Assembly (NCBI GenBank): GCA_951804985.1
Contig: OX638130.1
Location: 126,989,593 to 127,053,592 of the forward strand
Length of the DNA: 64,000 nt
Reading direction: 5' to 3'
DNA from: Dryomyza anilis
Taxonomy: Eukaryota > Arthropoda > Insecta > Diptera > Dryomyzidae
Shown here piece after piece: positions 37,510 through 48,484 of the stretch (the stretch's first letter is position 1; each line of letters opens with the position of its first letter). The position numbers and the translations under genes are program-made. The notes under the pieces were generated by a model. The model searched no databases. It was given only the letters and a program-made list of their open reading frames with translations, and was not told the origin of the DNA.

Positions 37510-37884
37510 ATTTAAAATATAAAAAACCCAAAATATGCAAAATATACACAATATAGAAAATATGCAAAATTCCGAAAATATTTAAAATATCGAAAATATG
37601 GAAAATATGCAAAATATAAAAAAAAAAACATGAAAATATTTAAAATATCCAAAGTATGCAATATATGCAAATAATTAAAAATATTCCAAATATGCCAAAA
37701 ATGCAATTATGGAAAATATGCAAAATATTTAAAATACGCAAAATACACAAAATATGCAAAATATGAATAATATGCAAAATATGCAAAATATACAAAATAT
37801 GCAAAATATGAAAAATATGAAAAATATGCAAAATATGCAAAATAAGCAAAATACGCATATTACAAAAATTCTGAAAATTATGCA
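37510..37884 (+). repeat. Degenerate 9-bp array ATATGCAAA, left flank
   Basis: Imperfect ATATGCAAA and ATATGAAAA units in a 9-bp register, grading into the homogeneous array. Confidence 0.85.
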
Positions 37885-38490
37885 TAATATGTATAATATG
37901 CATAATATGCATAATATGTATAATATGCATAATATGCATAATATGCATAATATGCATAATATGCATAATATGCATAATATGCATAATATGCATAATATGC
38001 ATAATATGCATAATATGCATAATATGCATAATATGCATAATATGCATAATATGCATAATATGCATAATATGCATAATATGCATAATATGCATAATATGCA
38101 TAATATGCATAATATGCATAATATGCATAATATGCATAATATGCATAATATGCATAATATGCATAATATGCATAATATGCATAATATGCATAATATGCAT
38201 AATATGCATAATATGCATAATATGCATAATATGCATAATATGCATAATATGCATAATATGCATAATATGCATAATATGCATAATATGCATAATATGCATA
38301 ATATGCATAATATGCATAATATGCATAATATGCATAATATGCATAATATGCATAATATGCATAATATGCATAATATGCATAATATGCATAATATGCATCA
38401 TATGCATAATATGCATAATATGCATAATATGCATAATATGCATAATATGCATAATATGCATAATATGCATAATATGCATAATATTCATAA
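37885..38490 (+). repeat. Homogeneous 9-bp array ATATGCATA
   Basis: About 67 units, almost invariant (one change near 38399). Each unit contains the palindrome TATGCATA. The unit differs from the flanking degenerate unit ATATGCAAA by one base. Open frames on both strands are repeat read-through. Confidence 0.95.
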
Positions 38491-38724
38491 TATCAATAAT
38501 ATGAAAAATATACAAAATATGCAAAACATGCAAATTATGAAAAATATGCTAAATATGCTAAAAATTCTAAATATGCAAAATTCTTAAAAATATGAAAAAT
38601 ATGCTTAATATGCTAAATATGCAATATTTGTAAAATATGCAATATATGCAAAAAATGCAAATTATGGAAAATATACAAAATTCACAAAATATGCAATATA
38701 TTAAAAATATTTATATAGAATATG
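38491..38724 (+). repeat. Degenerate 9-bp array ATATGCAAA, right flank
   Basis: The same degenerate unit resumes after the homogeneous block, with ATATGCTAA variants. Confidence 0.8.
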
Positions 38725-40199
38725 GAGAATATTTAATTTTTTACTTTCAAATAAATACAAAATGCAATAAAATTAAATGCAAATTACTTCAAATCGTAGT
38801 CCAAAAATCGCTGCAAGTATTAAAAAAATAAATCGTTGTTGATACGCCACGTTGTACAAAGTAGATTGTAGTGCTTAGTATAAAATTCAGATTGCCAAAA
38901 ACTTATTTGAAAAATAAATAAAAAATGAAATAAACTAAAATAAAACTAACTCAAAGTTGAAAATTACAAAAACCACTTGAAATTACATGAAAATGGTGCC
39001 TCTGCCACTTCCGCGCCTCGACAGCACGAGTTGCGCATGGCACGCCTTCGCCTGCCACGTGGGAACAAATGTCCAGTAACGCAGCTGACCAGCGCAGCAG
39101 GTCCTGACAACAAATAAAAAACAAAACCAACAACACAAGCAACAACTAACAACACAAGTAAAGCTAATAAAGTGTTGCAATTGCAGTTATAAATAAAAAA
39201 TAAAAAAAATAAAAATAAAAATAAATTTAACGCTGAATGATGAGCGTGCAATTTTCACGCTGTTCTTTATTTCACCCTCGTTGATGTTGTAATTTTTTTC
39301 ACACTTTTTTTTTTTTTGTTTTAATTTATTTATTTAACTTTCTGTCTGTTGTTGTAAAGTGTAACCAACGAAATTTACCCAACACTCGAAAGTGCCGAGC
39401 AAGAAGTAATTTGTGGAGTTGTTCTGCTTTCAGCGCGCAATTTAATGAATTTTAAATGCGCGCGCGAAGAGAGGAGCTTTTGCGGTAAAGCACAGATTTA
39501 AAGCTCAAGCAAATTGCAGCTTAATGTCTTTGTGTGTGTGTGTGAGTGTGTGTGGCTCTGTGTAGGTGTCAGTGGATTATAACATAATTGCATCAAGTTG
39601 AAGCCACCTAGTGGCTTTTTTTGTTTTCTTTTTTTTTACATAAAACGTGTCTCAACTAGTAACAGATGCTCATAAATATTTCAACTTACGATTGTTTGGT
39701 AATACAATGGAATTTATTCGTACCTGCAAATAAAAGAAAAGAGAAAACAATTAAAATATTTAATATATATTTTTTTAGAATGCTTAAATTTGTATGATTT
39801 TTACTACAGCTATTTCTACTATTTCTTTCAACGCCCTAAGCCTTTAATTTAAGTCGCACGCAGAAGCTTTTAAGCTGCACTAAGCATTTGTAAGCGCTCA
39901 ATTAATTGATTTCGAGCGCCATTGAGCAGCCACTAAATACTAAAGAGGATTAGCAAAAAAAAAAGAAAACATGCAAAATATTTAAAGCTTTAACCAATGA
40001 AAGCAAATGCAATCGAAACGGTTAAATTACAATTAATCGTTTTAAATGCAACATGATTTTAAGGCTTAAAAATATCAAAAGGGTTATTTGTTTGTTTTTA
40101 TCATTAAACATTGTTTGTTTTGTTTTTATTTAAATGAAAATATAATGAAAATATTCAAAACCTAAAACTTTTTGTAAAATACATAAAACATGATAAAAA
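38725..40199. other. Gene-free intergenic DNA
   Basis: A weak core-like sequence, GTTGTTGATACGCCACGTT, lies at 38834-38852. A (TG)n tract lies at 39531-39554. 39000-39120 is GC-richer. No gene supported. Confidence 0.5.
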
Positions 40200-40682
40200 A
40201 AATAATTGTAAAGTAGAGAAATATGCAAAATAGGCAAAATATGCCGAATATGCAAAATATGCAAAATATGCAAAATATTCAAAATATGCAAAGTATGCAA
40301 AGTATGCAAAATATGTAAAATATGCAAAATATGCAACATATGTAATATATGAAAAATATGCAAAATATGAATAATATGTACAAATATGGAAGATATGTAA
40401 AATATGCAAATGTAGTATGAAAAATGTGCAAAATATGTAAAACATTTAAAATATGCAAATTATGCAAATTATGCAAAATATACAATATATACAAAATATG
40501 CCAAATAGGCAAAATATGCCAAATATACCAAATAGGCAAAATATGCAAAATATGGAAAATATGCAACATATGCAAAATATGCAAAATATGCAAAATATGC
40601 AAAATATACAAAATAAGAAAACTTTGGAAAATATGCAAAATATACAAAATATGCAAAATATATAAAATTCAAAATATTTAAA
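40200..40682 (+). repeat. Degenerate 9-bp array ATATGCAAA, second locus
   Basis: About 50 imperfect units with variants ATATGCCAA and ATAGGCAAA. Open frames on both strands (up to 125 codons) translate the repeat. Confidence 0.85.
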
Positions 40683-41897
40683 TTATTCATAAATCTTAAA
40701 TGTTGAATTTGTATATTTCCATGTTCTTTTTAAATTAATTCATTTAAATTGAAGAAAAACTCAAATGTTGAATTTTAAGTATTTTCATTAACACAAAAAA
40801 ATATATAAAGCACAAAAAACTGCTTTAAAAATTATATTTTCTGAAAATTATCGATTTTCTCAAAAAAGATGTGAAGTGTAAAATAAAATTAAAAATATTG
40901 AATGCTTTTTTTTAATCCGAAATCCAGTCAACTATTGTAGAATATTGAGGTAAGAATGCCTTGACAACCACTACCACAACAACATCAACAAAAACACTTG
41001 AGCAACAACAAGTAGCAGTCAACAGCAATGAAGTAAGCAGCAGCAACACCTCATTATTGCTGCTACAACGATTTTAAATGACGTCAATATGTGGAAAACG
41101 ACGTGTGCGTGACGTCGCACAAATAACTGTGTATGTTTGGGTGAACGTGCGTGACACGATGTAACAAAGCATTGCACAATCGAATGCGATGAAATTCGCG
41201 CATTCCTTGAGGTGCTTCAGTGGTACAAAAGCGGATTACTTTGCGGCTTAGTTGGGCGCACAAATCACAAGACGGATGCGGTGTCAGAGGAAGTCAGTTG
41301 AAGAGAGGTAAACGAAGTCTGCTTAAAATAGACTGCTTTAAGCTAATGCTTTAAATTTCAGCAAATATTGTAGCGCAACAAGAAACAAGTCGAGTAACTC
41401 GATAGTTTTTATACATTTCAATAAACCAGCGAGACATGCAAGGTAGTCTGTCGTTTTTCTATTATAAATTTGATGCCAGCCAGACATTCAGACAGAAGTG
41501 TTGAGGCAAATAGCATGCAGCTGCTAAAGCAGAAGCTGAAGCTGAAGACTACGCAAGAAAGCGGCAGCACCTTCCGCAGTCAACCGCATGCCAACCGCGC
41601 CAAAACGAGACTGACAGCGAATTGACGTGCGACACCGCAATGAGCTCAATTTACGAATTATTACAGACCTGCAAACGACGACGTTGAAGAGTCATGCGAT
41701 AATTCGAAGCCGCAGCGTAGCACGCGATTTGCAGACGCTTAAAGATTCGGAGAAGATAAGCAAGAAAAAAATATTACGAAAAGACTACGAAGGAGTGAAG
41801 AAACGTGACACGTTTTAGAATCCATATTTTTGACACATTTTGCATATAAAACAGGTAGCATTCAAATTAATGATGAATTATGAATGATGAAATATGA
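40683..41897. other. Gene-free intergenic DNA
   Basis: 40970-41060 is CAA/CAG-rich; 41090-41810 is mixed. The last 30 bp contain GATGAAT and TATGAAT words that lead into the next array. Confidence 0.5.
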
Positions 41898-44533
41898 TTT
41901 ATAAATTATAAATTATAAATTATAAATTATAAATTATAAATTATAAATTATAAATTATAAATTATAAATTATAAATTATAAATTATAAATTATAAATTAT
42001 AAATTATAAATTATAAATTATAAATTATAAATTATAAATTATAAATTATAAATTATAAATTATAAATTATAAATTATAAATTATAAATTATAAATTATAA
42101 ATTATAAATTATAAATTATAAATTATAAATTATAAATTATAAATTATAAATTATAAATTATAAATTATAAATTATAAATTATAAATTATAAATTATAAAT
42201 TATAAATTATAAATTATAAATTATAAATTATAAATTATAAATTATAAATTATAAATTATAAATTATAAATTATAAATTATAAATTATAAATTATAAATTA
42301 TAAATTATAAATTATAAATTATAAATTATAAATTATAAATTATAAATTATAAATTATAAATTATAAATTATAAATTATAAATTATAAATTATAAATTATA
42401 AATTATAAATTATAAATTATAAATTATAAATTATAAATTATAAATTATAAATTATAAATTATAAATTATAAATTATAAATTATAAATTATAAATTATAAA
42501 TTATAAATTATAAATTATAAATTATAAATTATAAATTATAAATTATAAATTATAAATTATAAATTATAAATTATAAATTATAAATTATAAATTATAAATT
42601 ATAAATTATAAATTATAAATTATAAATTATAAATTATAAATTATAAATTATAAATTATAAATTATAAATTATAAATTATAAATTATAAATTATAAATTAT
42701 AAATTATAAATTATAAATTATAAATTATAAATTATAAATTATAAATTATAAATTATAAATTATAAATTATAAATTATAAATTATAAATTATAAATTATAA
42801 ATTATAAATTATAAATTATAAATTATAAATTATAAATTATAAATTATAAATTATAAATTATAAATTATAAATTATAAATTATAAATTATAAATTATAAAT
42901 TATAAATTATAAATTATAAATTATAAATTATAAATTATAAATTATAAATTATAAATTATAAATTATAAATTATAAATTATAAATTATAAATTATAAATTA
43001 TAAATTATAAATTATAAATTATAAATTATAAATTATAAATTATAAATTATAAATTATAAATTATAAATTATAAATTATAAATTATAAATTATAAATTATA
43101 AATTATAAATTATAAATTATAAATTATAAATTATAAATTATAAATTATAAATTATAAATTATAAATTATAAATTATAAATTATAAATTATAAATTATAAA
43201 TTATAAATTATAAATTATAAATTATAAATTATAAATTATAAATTATAAATTATAAATTATAAATTATAAATTATAAATTATAAATTATAAATTATAAATT
43301 ATAAATTATAAATTATAAATTATAAATTATAAATTATAAATTATAAATTATAAATTATAAATTATAAATTATAAATTATAAATTATAAATTATAAATTAT
43401 AAATTATAAATTATAAATTATAAATTATAAATTATAAATTATAAATTATAAATTATAAATTATAAATTATAAATTATAAATTATAAATTATAAATTATAA
43501 ATTATAAATTATAAATTATAAATTATAAATTATAAATTATAAATTATAAATTATAAATTATAAATTATAAATTATAAATTATAAATTATAAATTATAAAT
43601 TATAAATTATAAATTATAAATTATAAATTATAAATTATAAATTATAAATTATAAATTATAAATTATAAATTATAAATTATAAATTATAAATTATAAATTA
43701 TAAATTATAAATTATAAATTATAAATTATAAATTATAAATTATAAATTATAAATTATAAATTATAAATTATAAATTATAAATTATAAATTATAAATTATA
43801 AATTATAAATTATAAATTATAAATTATAAATTATAAATTATAAATTATAAATTATAAATTATAAATTATAAATTATAAATTATAAATTATAAATTATAAA
43901 TTATAAATTATAAATTATAAATTATAAATTATAAATTATAAATTATAAATTATAAATTATAAATTATAAATTATAAATTATAAATTATAAATTATAAATT
44001 ATAAATTATAAATTATAAATTATAAATTATAAATTATAAATTATAAATTATAAATTATAAATTATAAATTATAAATTATAAATTATAAATTATAAATTAT
44101 AAATTATAAATTATAAATTATAAAGTATAAATTATAAATTATAAATTATAAATTATAAATTATAAATTATAAATTATAAATTATAAATTATAAATTATAA
44201 ATTATAAATTATAAATTATAAATTATAAATTATAAATTATAAATTATAAATTATAAATTATAAATTATAAATTATAAATTATAAATTATAAATTATAAAT
44301 TATAAATTATAAATTATAAATTATAAATTATAAATTATAAATTATAAATTATAAATTATAAATTATAAATTATAAATTATAAATTATAAATTATAAATTA
44401 TAAATTATAAATTATAAATTATAAATTATAAATTATAAATTATAAATTATAAATTATAAATTATAAATTATAAATTATAAATTATAAATTATAAATTATA
44501 AATTATAAATTATAAATTATAAATTATAAATTA
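41898..44533 (+). repeat. 2.6-kb satellite of 7-bp unit AATTATA
   Basis: About 376 head-to-tail units, with one visible substitution (T to G at 44125). Both edges carry transitional words: GATGAAT, TATGAAT and GATGAAA on the left (41868-41897) and AATTATG twice, then AATGAAA, on the right (44528-44549). Confidence 0.97.
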
Positions 44534-44546
44534 TGAATTATGAATG

Positions 44547-44576
44547 AAAACCATTATAATTAATTACAATGGTTTT
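44547..44576. repeat. 30-bp near-perfect palindrome next to the 7-bp array
   Basis: AAAACCATTATAATT is followed directly by AATTACAATGGTTTT, its reverse complement apart from one mismatched pair. It begins about 13 bp after the last array unit. Confidence 0.9.
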
Positions 44577-45962
44577 TAAAAATTATCGAAATTTTAAAAT
44601 GAAAAATTACAGTTCAAGGATGAGATATTTAAAAAACATGTATGAATTAAATATCAAAGAATTTTGCATGTTGCACCGCACTCGTCACTAGGGTTGCCAA
44701 CTGTCAAAATGCTTATTAGCGCCAACATTAACAAGTGCAAAAATAACAAAAGCCAGGCGCTAAGCTAAGAAAATTGAGCACAAGGCTGCGCTATTTTTTT
44801 TTTTGTTTGCTTTTCTTTCTTTAATTTTTTTATTATTTTTTGTTGTCGGCGCTTGAAGCGCATAACGCACACAAACAAAGCTAAGGCAAGCCATCGTGAA
44901 CAGCGCCGTGACAGCCGTGATAATACACGTGAAACACACACAAAGGCACAAATACGGGCGCATTATCCTTGAACCATGCAACGAGCTACTGACAGTAGCA
45001 ACAACAACAACAACAAAAACAATGACAGCAACAACAGCTGCAACAACAACAACAACTACTACTCATTACTATTGCGCCGCATGTTAAGCATGTGTGTGAC
45101 GCAACATAAACCGCATATTAAGCATACTTCCTGCCACAGGACTCACACAGGACTCGCACTCTCACTCGAATGCAGTCACTTACACTGAGGCATAAACACC
45201 ATTGATAAGCATGACGTTAAGTTGCCGCCACTTTAACCCCTTTGTCTTTTTCTCGTTGTTGTTGTTGCTGGCTCTGTTGCTGCTGCTTCCGTTGCTACTC
45301 CTTGTATTTGTGGCAGGATGTTGCTGCTTATTGAACCGCCGTTCGGCATCTTTTCCATGTCAAGTTTGTGCGATCGAAGCCTTTGAAAGGATTTGATTAA
45401 TGAAGCGCATGTGGCGCGAATTTATGTAGTAGGGTTTGGCGCATGAAATGTGCGCGGTATACTCTGGTTTTAAAATGTTTAACATGTTAAATTTTTAAAT
45501 GTTCATATAATTGTCTTCAGTTGTATTTTACATTTTTTTTCAGTTTAGTTTTTTTATTAGATTTTGTTTATCAATATTAAAATTTTATTAAATTATTTTT
45601 TAATATTTTGTTAAATTTGAAGTGCAAAGATAATGACCATTGGAACGTAATCAAGTTTAGAAACAACGATTTAAATTTGCAAAAAGCTTTTTTTATCAGC
45701 TTTAAAATGAGACCTCAACGGAGATTCTTGCTTTTCTCACACAGGAGCTATGAACAACTATACAAATGTGTTTTTGGCCCATTTTTTTGTAACTTTGAAC
45801 CACTGTATCTTTGGAAGTAGTGGCCGGAAAAATAAAAAAAAATTGTTCAAATTATTTCTAAGACCCTTTATCAGTTACTAAATTTTCATCGAAATCAAAA
45901 AGTTAAAATCGCAAATTTGACTTTTTTTTATTTGATATTTCGAAAGAAATACTGATTTTCTC
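44577..45962. other. Gene-free intergenic DNA with a CAA tract
   Basis: CAA/CAG repeats at 44995-45070. The other parts are mixed or T-rich. 45600-45960 is AT-rich and resembles transposon-interior sequence, but I cannot assign it. Confidence 0.5.
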
Positions 45963-46305
45963 TACTGTGGCAGCAATAAATAAAAGTGAATGAAACTCAA
46001 TTTTAATTTCCTTAAAATTAAAGCAATGTTTTAGAAAGAGACGGAAGATCATTTAGCGCACATAAGCAGTGACCAACGAAGAAATGGAAGATCAGTGCTT
46101 TAATACACAAGAGTGCGAATGAGATGTAAAGAAGCCATGCAGCATTCTTGTTATGTATAGAAGCCTGTCGAAGCTTCGAGAACAGCTATATGCTGCACAT
46201 GAGTGAAAATGAGATGAATAAAGCATACAAGAAATACGAATTCTAGTGAAATGTAGAAGCATGTCGAACGTGTCAAACTCATGTTTGCTGTATATTAGAT
46301 TGACG
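45963..46305 (+). mobile_element. Diverged LTR remnant
   Basis: Aligns in order with the 5' half of the solo LTR at 46852-47391: CTACTGTGGCAGCAAT (CCACTGTGCAAGCAAT there), GAAAGAGACGGAAGATCAT, GAGTGCGAATGAGATG, GTCGAACGTGTCAAACT and CTGTATATTAG (TATATAAGG there). Heavily mutated, same orientation, without the 3' half. Confidence 0.7.
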
Positions 46306-46934
46306 AGGGATTTTCATGATTTCAAATTGTGAAAAGGTCAACCTCCAAAAAATGCAGTATTGAATAAGAAAATCGATATGTTGAATTTTCAGCGAAATCT
46401 GAATAGGCGAACTCAGAGACCTCAAATTCCGCGTTTTGTTCACAGAAAAAAAATATTCAATATGATAAATTTATTCTTAAATATCATAAATTTTTCGCCA
46501 ACTACCAGTTTCATTATATTGATACCACCGTTCATTAAATGACATATTAATGAATGCATTCATTATATATATGAACAAATTAATGAATTTGTTCATAATA
46601 TTCAAAAAAATAAAAAATTATAAAATAATTTGAAAAAAAGTGACGTAAAACTTTTATTTAAAAAATAATATTTGTCGGACAAAAAATAATTGTTTCGAAT
46701 TTTTTCGAAAAAAAAAAAATTTTTCTAAAAAATATTGTATTCGAAAAAAAAATTTGTTCGAAAAAAAAAATTAAAAAAAAAATCTTTAAAAATATATTTT
46801 TTATAAATATAACTTTTTATTAATAAAAAGTTATAATTATAAAAAATATATTGTTACGCAAAGAGGTAATTTGCCCCACTGTGCAAGCAATCAACAATAA
46901 TAAATGAGACGCAAGACAATTCAGCGCACTAAGC

Positions 46935-47010
46935 AATGTGTTAGAAAGAGAGAAAGAGAGGGAAGATCATTCAGCGTACTGAGCAATGTGCGAGAAAGAG
47001 AGGGAAGATC
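46935..47010 (+). promoter_or_regulatory. Direct repeat in the LTR U3 region
   Basis: CAGCGCACTAAGCAATGTG (46933-46951) and CAGCGTACTGAGCAATGTG (46973-46991) are each followed by AGAAAGAGAG and GGAAGATC. Such doubled blocks upstream of a TATA box are typical of LTR enhancers. Confidence 0.55.
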
Positions 47011-47130
47011 TACACATTAAAACACATGAGTGCGAATGAGATGCCAATAGCATGCGTCATTCACGAAACGAGTAGAAGGTTCTCGAAACAAGTCGAAGCT
47101 TGTCGAAACGTGTCGAACTGATGCATGCAG

Positions 47131-47167
47131 TATATAAGGCCGCGCATCTGAGGCACTGTACTTCAGT
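47131..47167 (+). promoter_or_regulatory. LTR core promoter: TATA box and TCAGT initiator
   Basis: TATATAAGG (47131-47139) lies upstream of TTCAGT (47162-47167). With the A of TCAGT (47165) as +1, TATAA starts near -32. The U3/R boundary would then be about 47165. Confidence 0.65.
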
Positions 47168-47279
47168 AGTGATTATAAAGTGGTCGAGTGCAGCTCGTGT
47201 GATAAATGTCAAGTTAAATTGTGGACATGCAGCAGTTGTTAGAATTTGTTATTAGTAAAGTTGTTTATTAAAGTGAATT

Positions 47280-47285
47280 AATAAA
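47280..47285 (+). terminator. Poly(A) signal AATAAA of the LTR
   Basis: AATAAA about 115 bp after the inferred start site, followed by a GTGTTTTTATTTTGT stretch (47317-47331), as expected for the end of R. Confidence 0.5.
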
Positions 47286-47782
47286 GTTAATTGTTATAAT
47301 TTAAACCAAACATAAGAGTGTTTTTATTTTGTACACAATCCAGAGATACGAACTTGTAGAACAGTATTCCGTAGACTGAATTTTCGTAACAATATTATTA
47401 AACAATTTACTAATTTATGCATGTCGAGCAAGCATTATATAAAAAATAACACACAAGAACTACTTGAGAATTGAGAAGTACGGCAAGAAATGAACGAAAA
47501 AAAAAGATGTTGATAGAAATTTGGTTTAATGAACAGCGTTCTTCAATATGATGAACATATATGTTGTATTTTATATTTTGGTTCATTAACATGATGAACC
47601 GTATTCTTCCCATACAGTACATCGTATTGAAGAACACTTTTTCAACAGTTATCAAGCGTTCTTCATATTTATTCATAACAATAATGGAGTTAGTCATTAA
47701 TATTATGAATAGCTCTCCAATACAATGAATCATGGTTTGATGAACGGAATTCATCAATATGATGTACATGTTTTTTTCTGTG

Positions 47783-48216
47783 TTACCCAAATCGACAAGT
47801 TTAAAATTGAATTTAAATGATGTCTACAACGAGAAATCAACTAAAAAAGTGAATATATCATCTGTTACGAAATTTCAATATTGTTTTAACTCTCTATTAC
47901 TGAATTTTTAAATACTGATCAAAATAAAAATACAAAGAGTGCCTGTGATATTAACCACTACATCTATTTTTTATCCGATTTTGCTCTTTGAAACTTTTTT
48001 GAAATAGTAATTAAATTCCTTATTAGATCCCAGTTCCACTTCTTTAGTTTTATTGCGTTTGAGAGATATTATTGCAATCCAATTTTGAATTTGTCGATTT
48101 GCATATCAAAACACGAACTTTGAGGTCCATTTGCCATATTCGGATTTCAATAAAAATTCTACACCTCGATTTTCTCATCTAAAAAAATGTTCATACAAAG
48201 CCATTGTCAGTCGACT
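47783..48216. other. AT-rich DNA, probably transposon-derived
   Basis: No gene. Nothing alignable to other parts of the window. Confidence 0.4.
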
Positions 48217-48484
48217 GTATATATCGACGTTGTAGAACAAAAAGTCACCAAATACATTTTTTTGAAAAACTTAAATTTCGAGTTTGTTGATTAATATTAT
48301 AAAAAATAATTGATGCATTTTTAAAGTTAAAATATCAATTGATAAATTTACATTTTCTTATCATGTGGTAAAAAAATAGAGATCATAGATTAAAAATTAA
48401 CAGATATATAAAGATTTTTGTAAATGAATATTTGGCATTTTGAAAATGTATTTGGTGACTTTTCGTTCTACAACGACGATATAC
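48217..48484. mobile_element. Fold-back element with about 45-bp terminal inverted repeats
   Basis: The left arm runs GTATATATCGACGTTGTAG, AACAAAAAGTCACC, AAATACATTTT. The right arm on the minus strand runs GTATATCGTCGTTGTAG, AACGAAAAGTCACC, AAATACATTTT. The centre of about 170 bp is AT-rich and non-coding. Confidence 0.8.

Larger units (their letters stand above)
46852..47391 (+). mobile_element. Solo LTR, 540 bp
   Basis: Starts TGTTACG and ends CGTAACA, a 7-bp inverted end with TG...CA termini. It is flanked by a 4-bp duplication ATAT (46848-46851, 47392-47395), as made by Ty3/gypsy-type integrases. It contains a tandem enhancer-like duplication, a TATA box, an initiator and an AATAAA signal in LTR order. 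No internal retroelement sequence adjoins it, so it is most likely the product of recombination between two LTRs. Confidence 0.85.
46441..47782. mobile_element. MITE-like element split by a solo LTR
   Basis: Both ends read CACAGAAAAAAA inward (left 46441; right on the minus strand from 47782). They are followed by a CAATATGATAAAT or CATATTGATGAAT block. Without the LTR the element is about 800 bp. Its interior repeats GTTCAT/ATGAAC words in both orientations more than ten times. There is no coding capacity. The target duplication is unclear, at most TT. Confidence 0.6.

Noticed and set aside
37640..38587. 277- and 297-codon frames
   Set aside because: Read-through of 9-bp repeats on both strands.
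45963..47391. A full LTR retrotransposon with two LTRs
   Set aside because: The two LTR copies differ greatly in age and the sequence between them is MITE and AT-rich DNA without gag or pol.
47410..47790. 126-codon minus-strand frame
   Set aside because: Lies within the MITE-like element and translates its repeated ATGAAC words.
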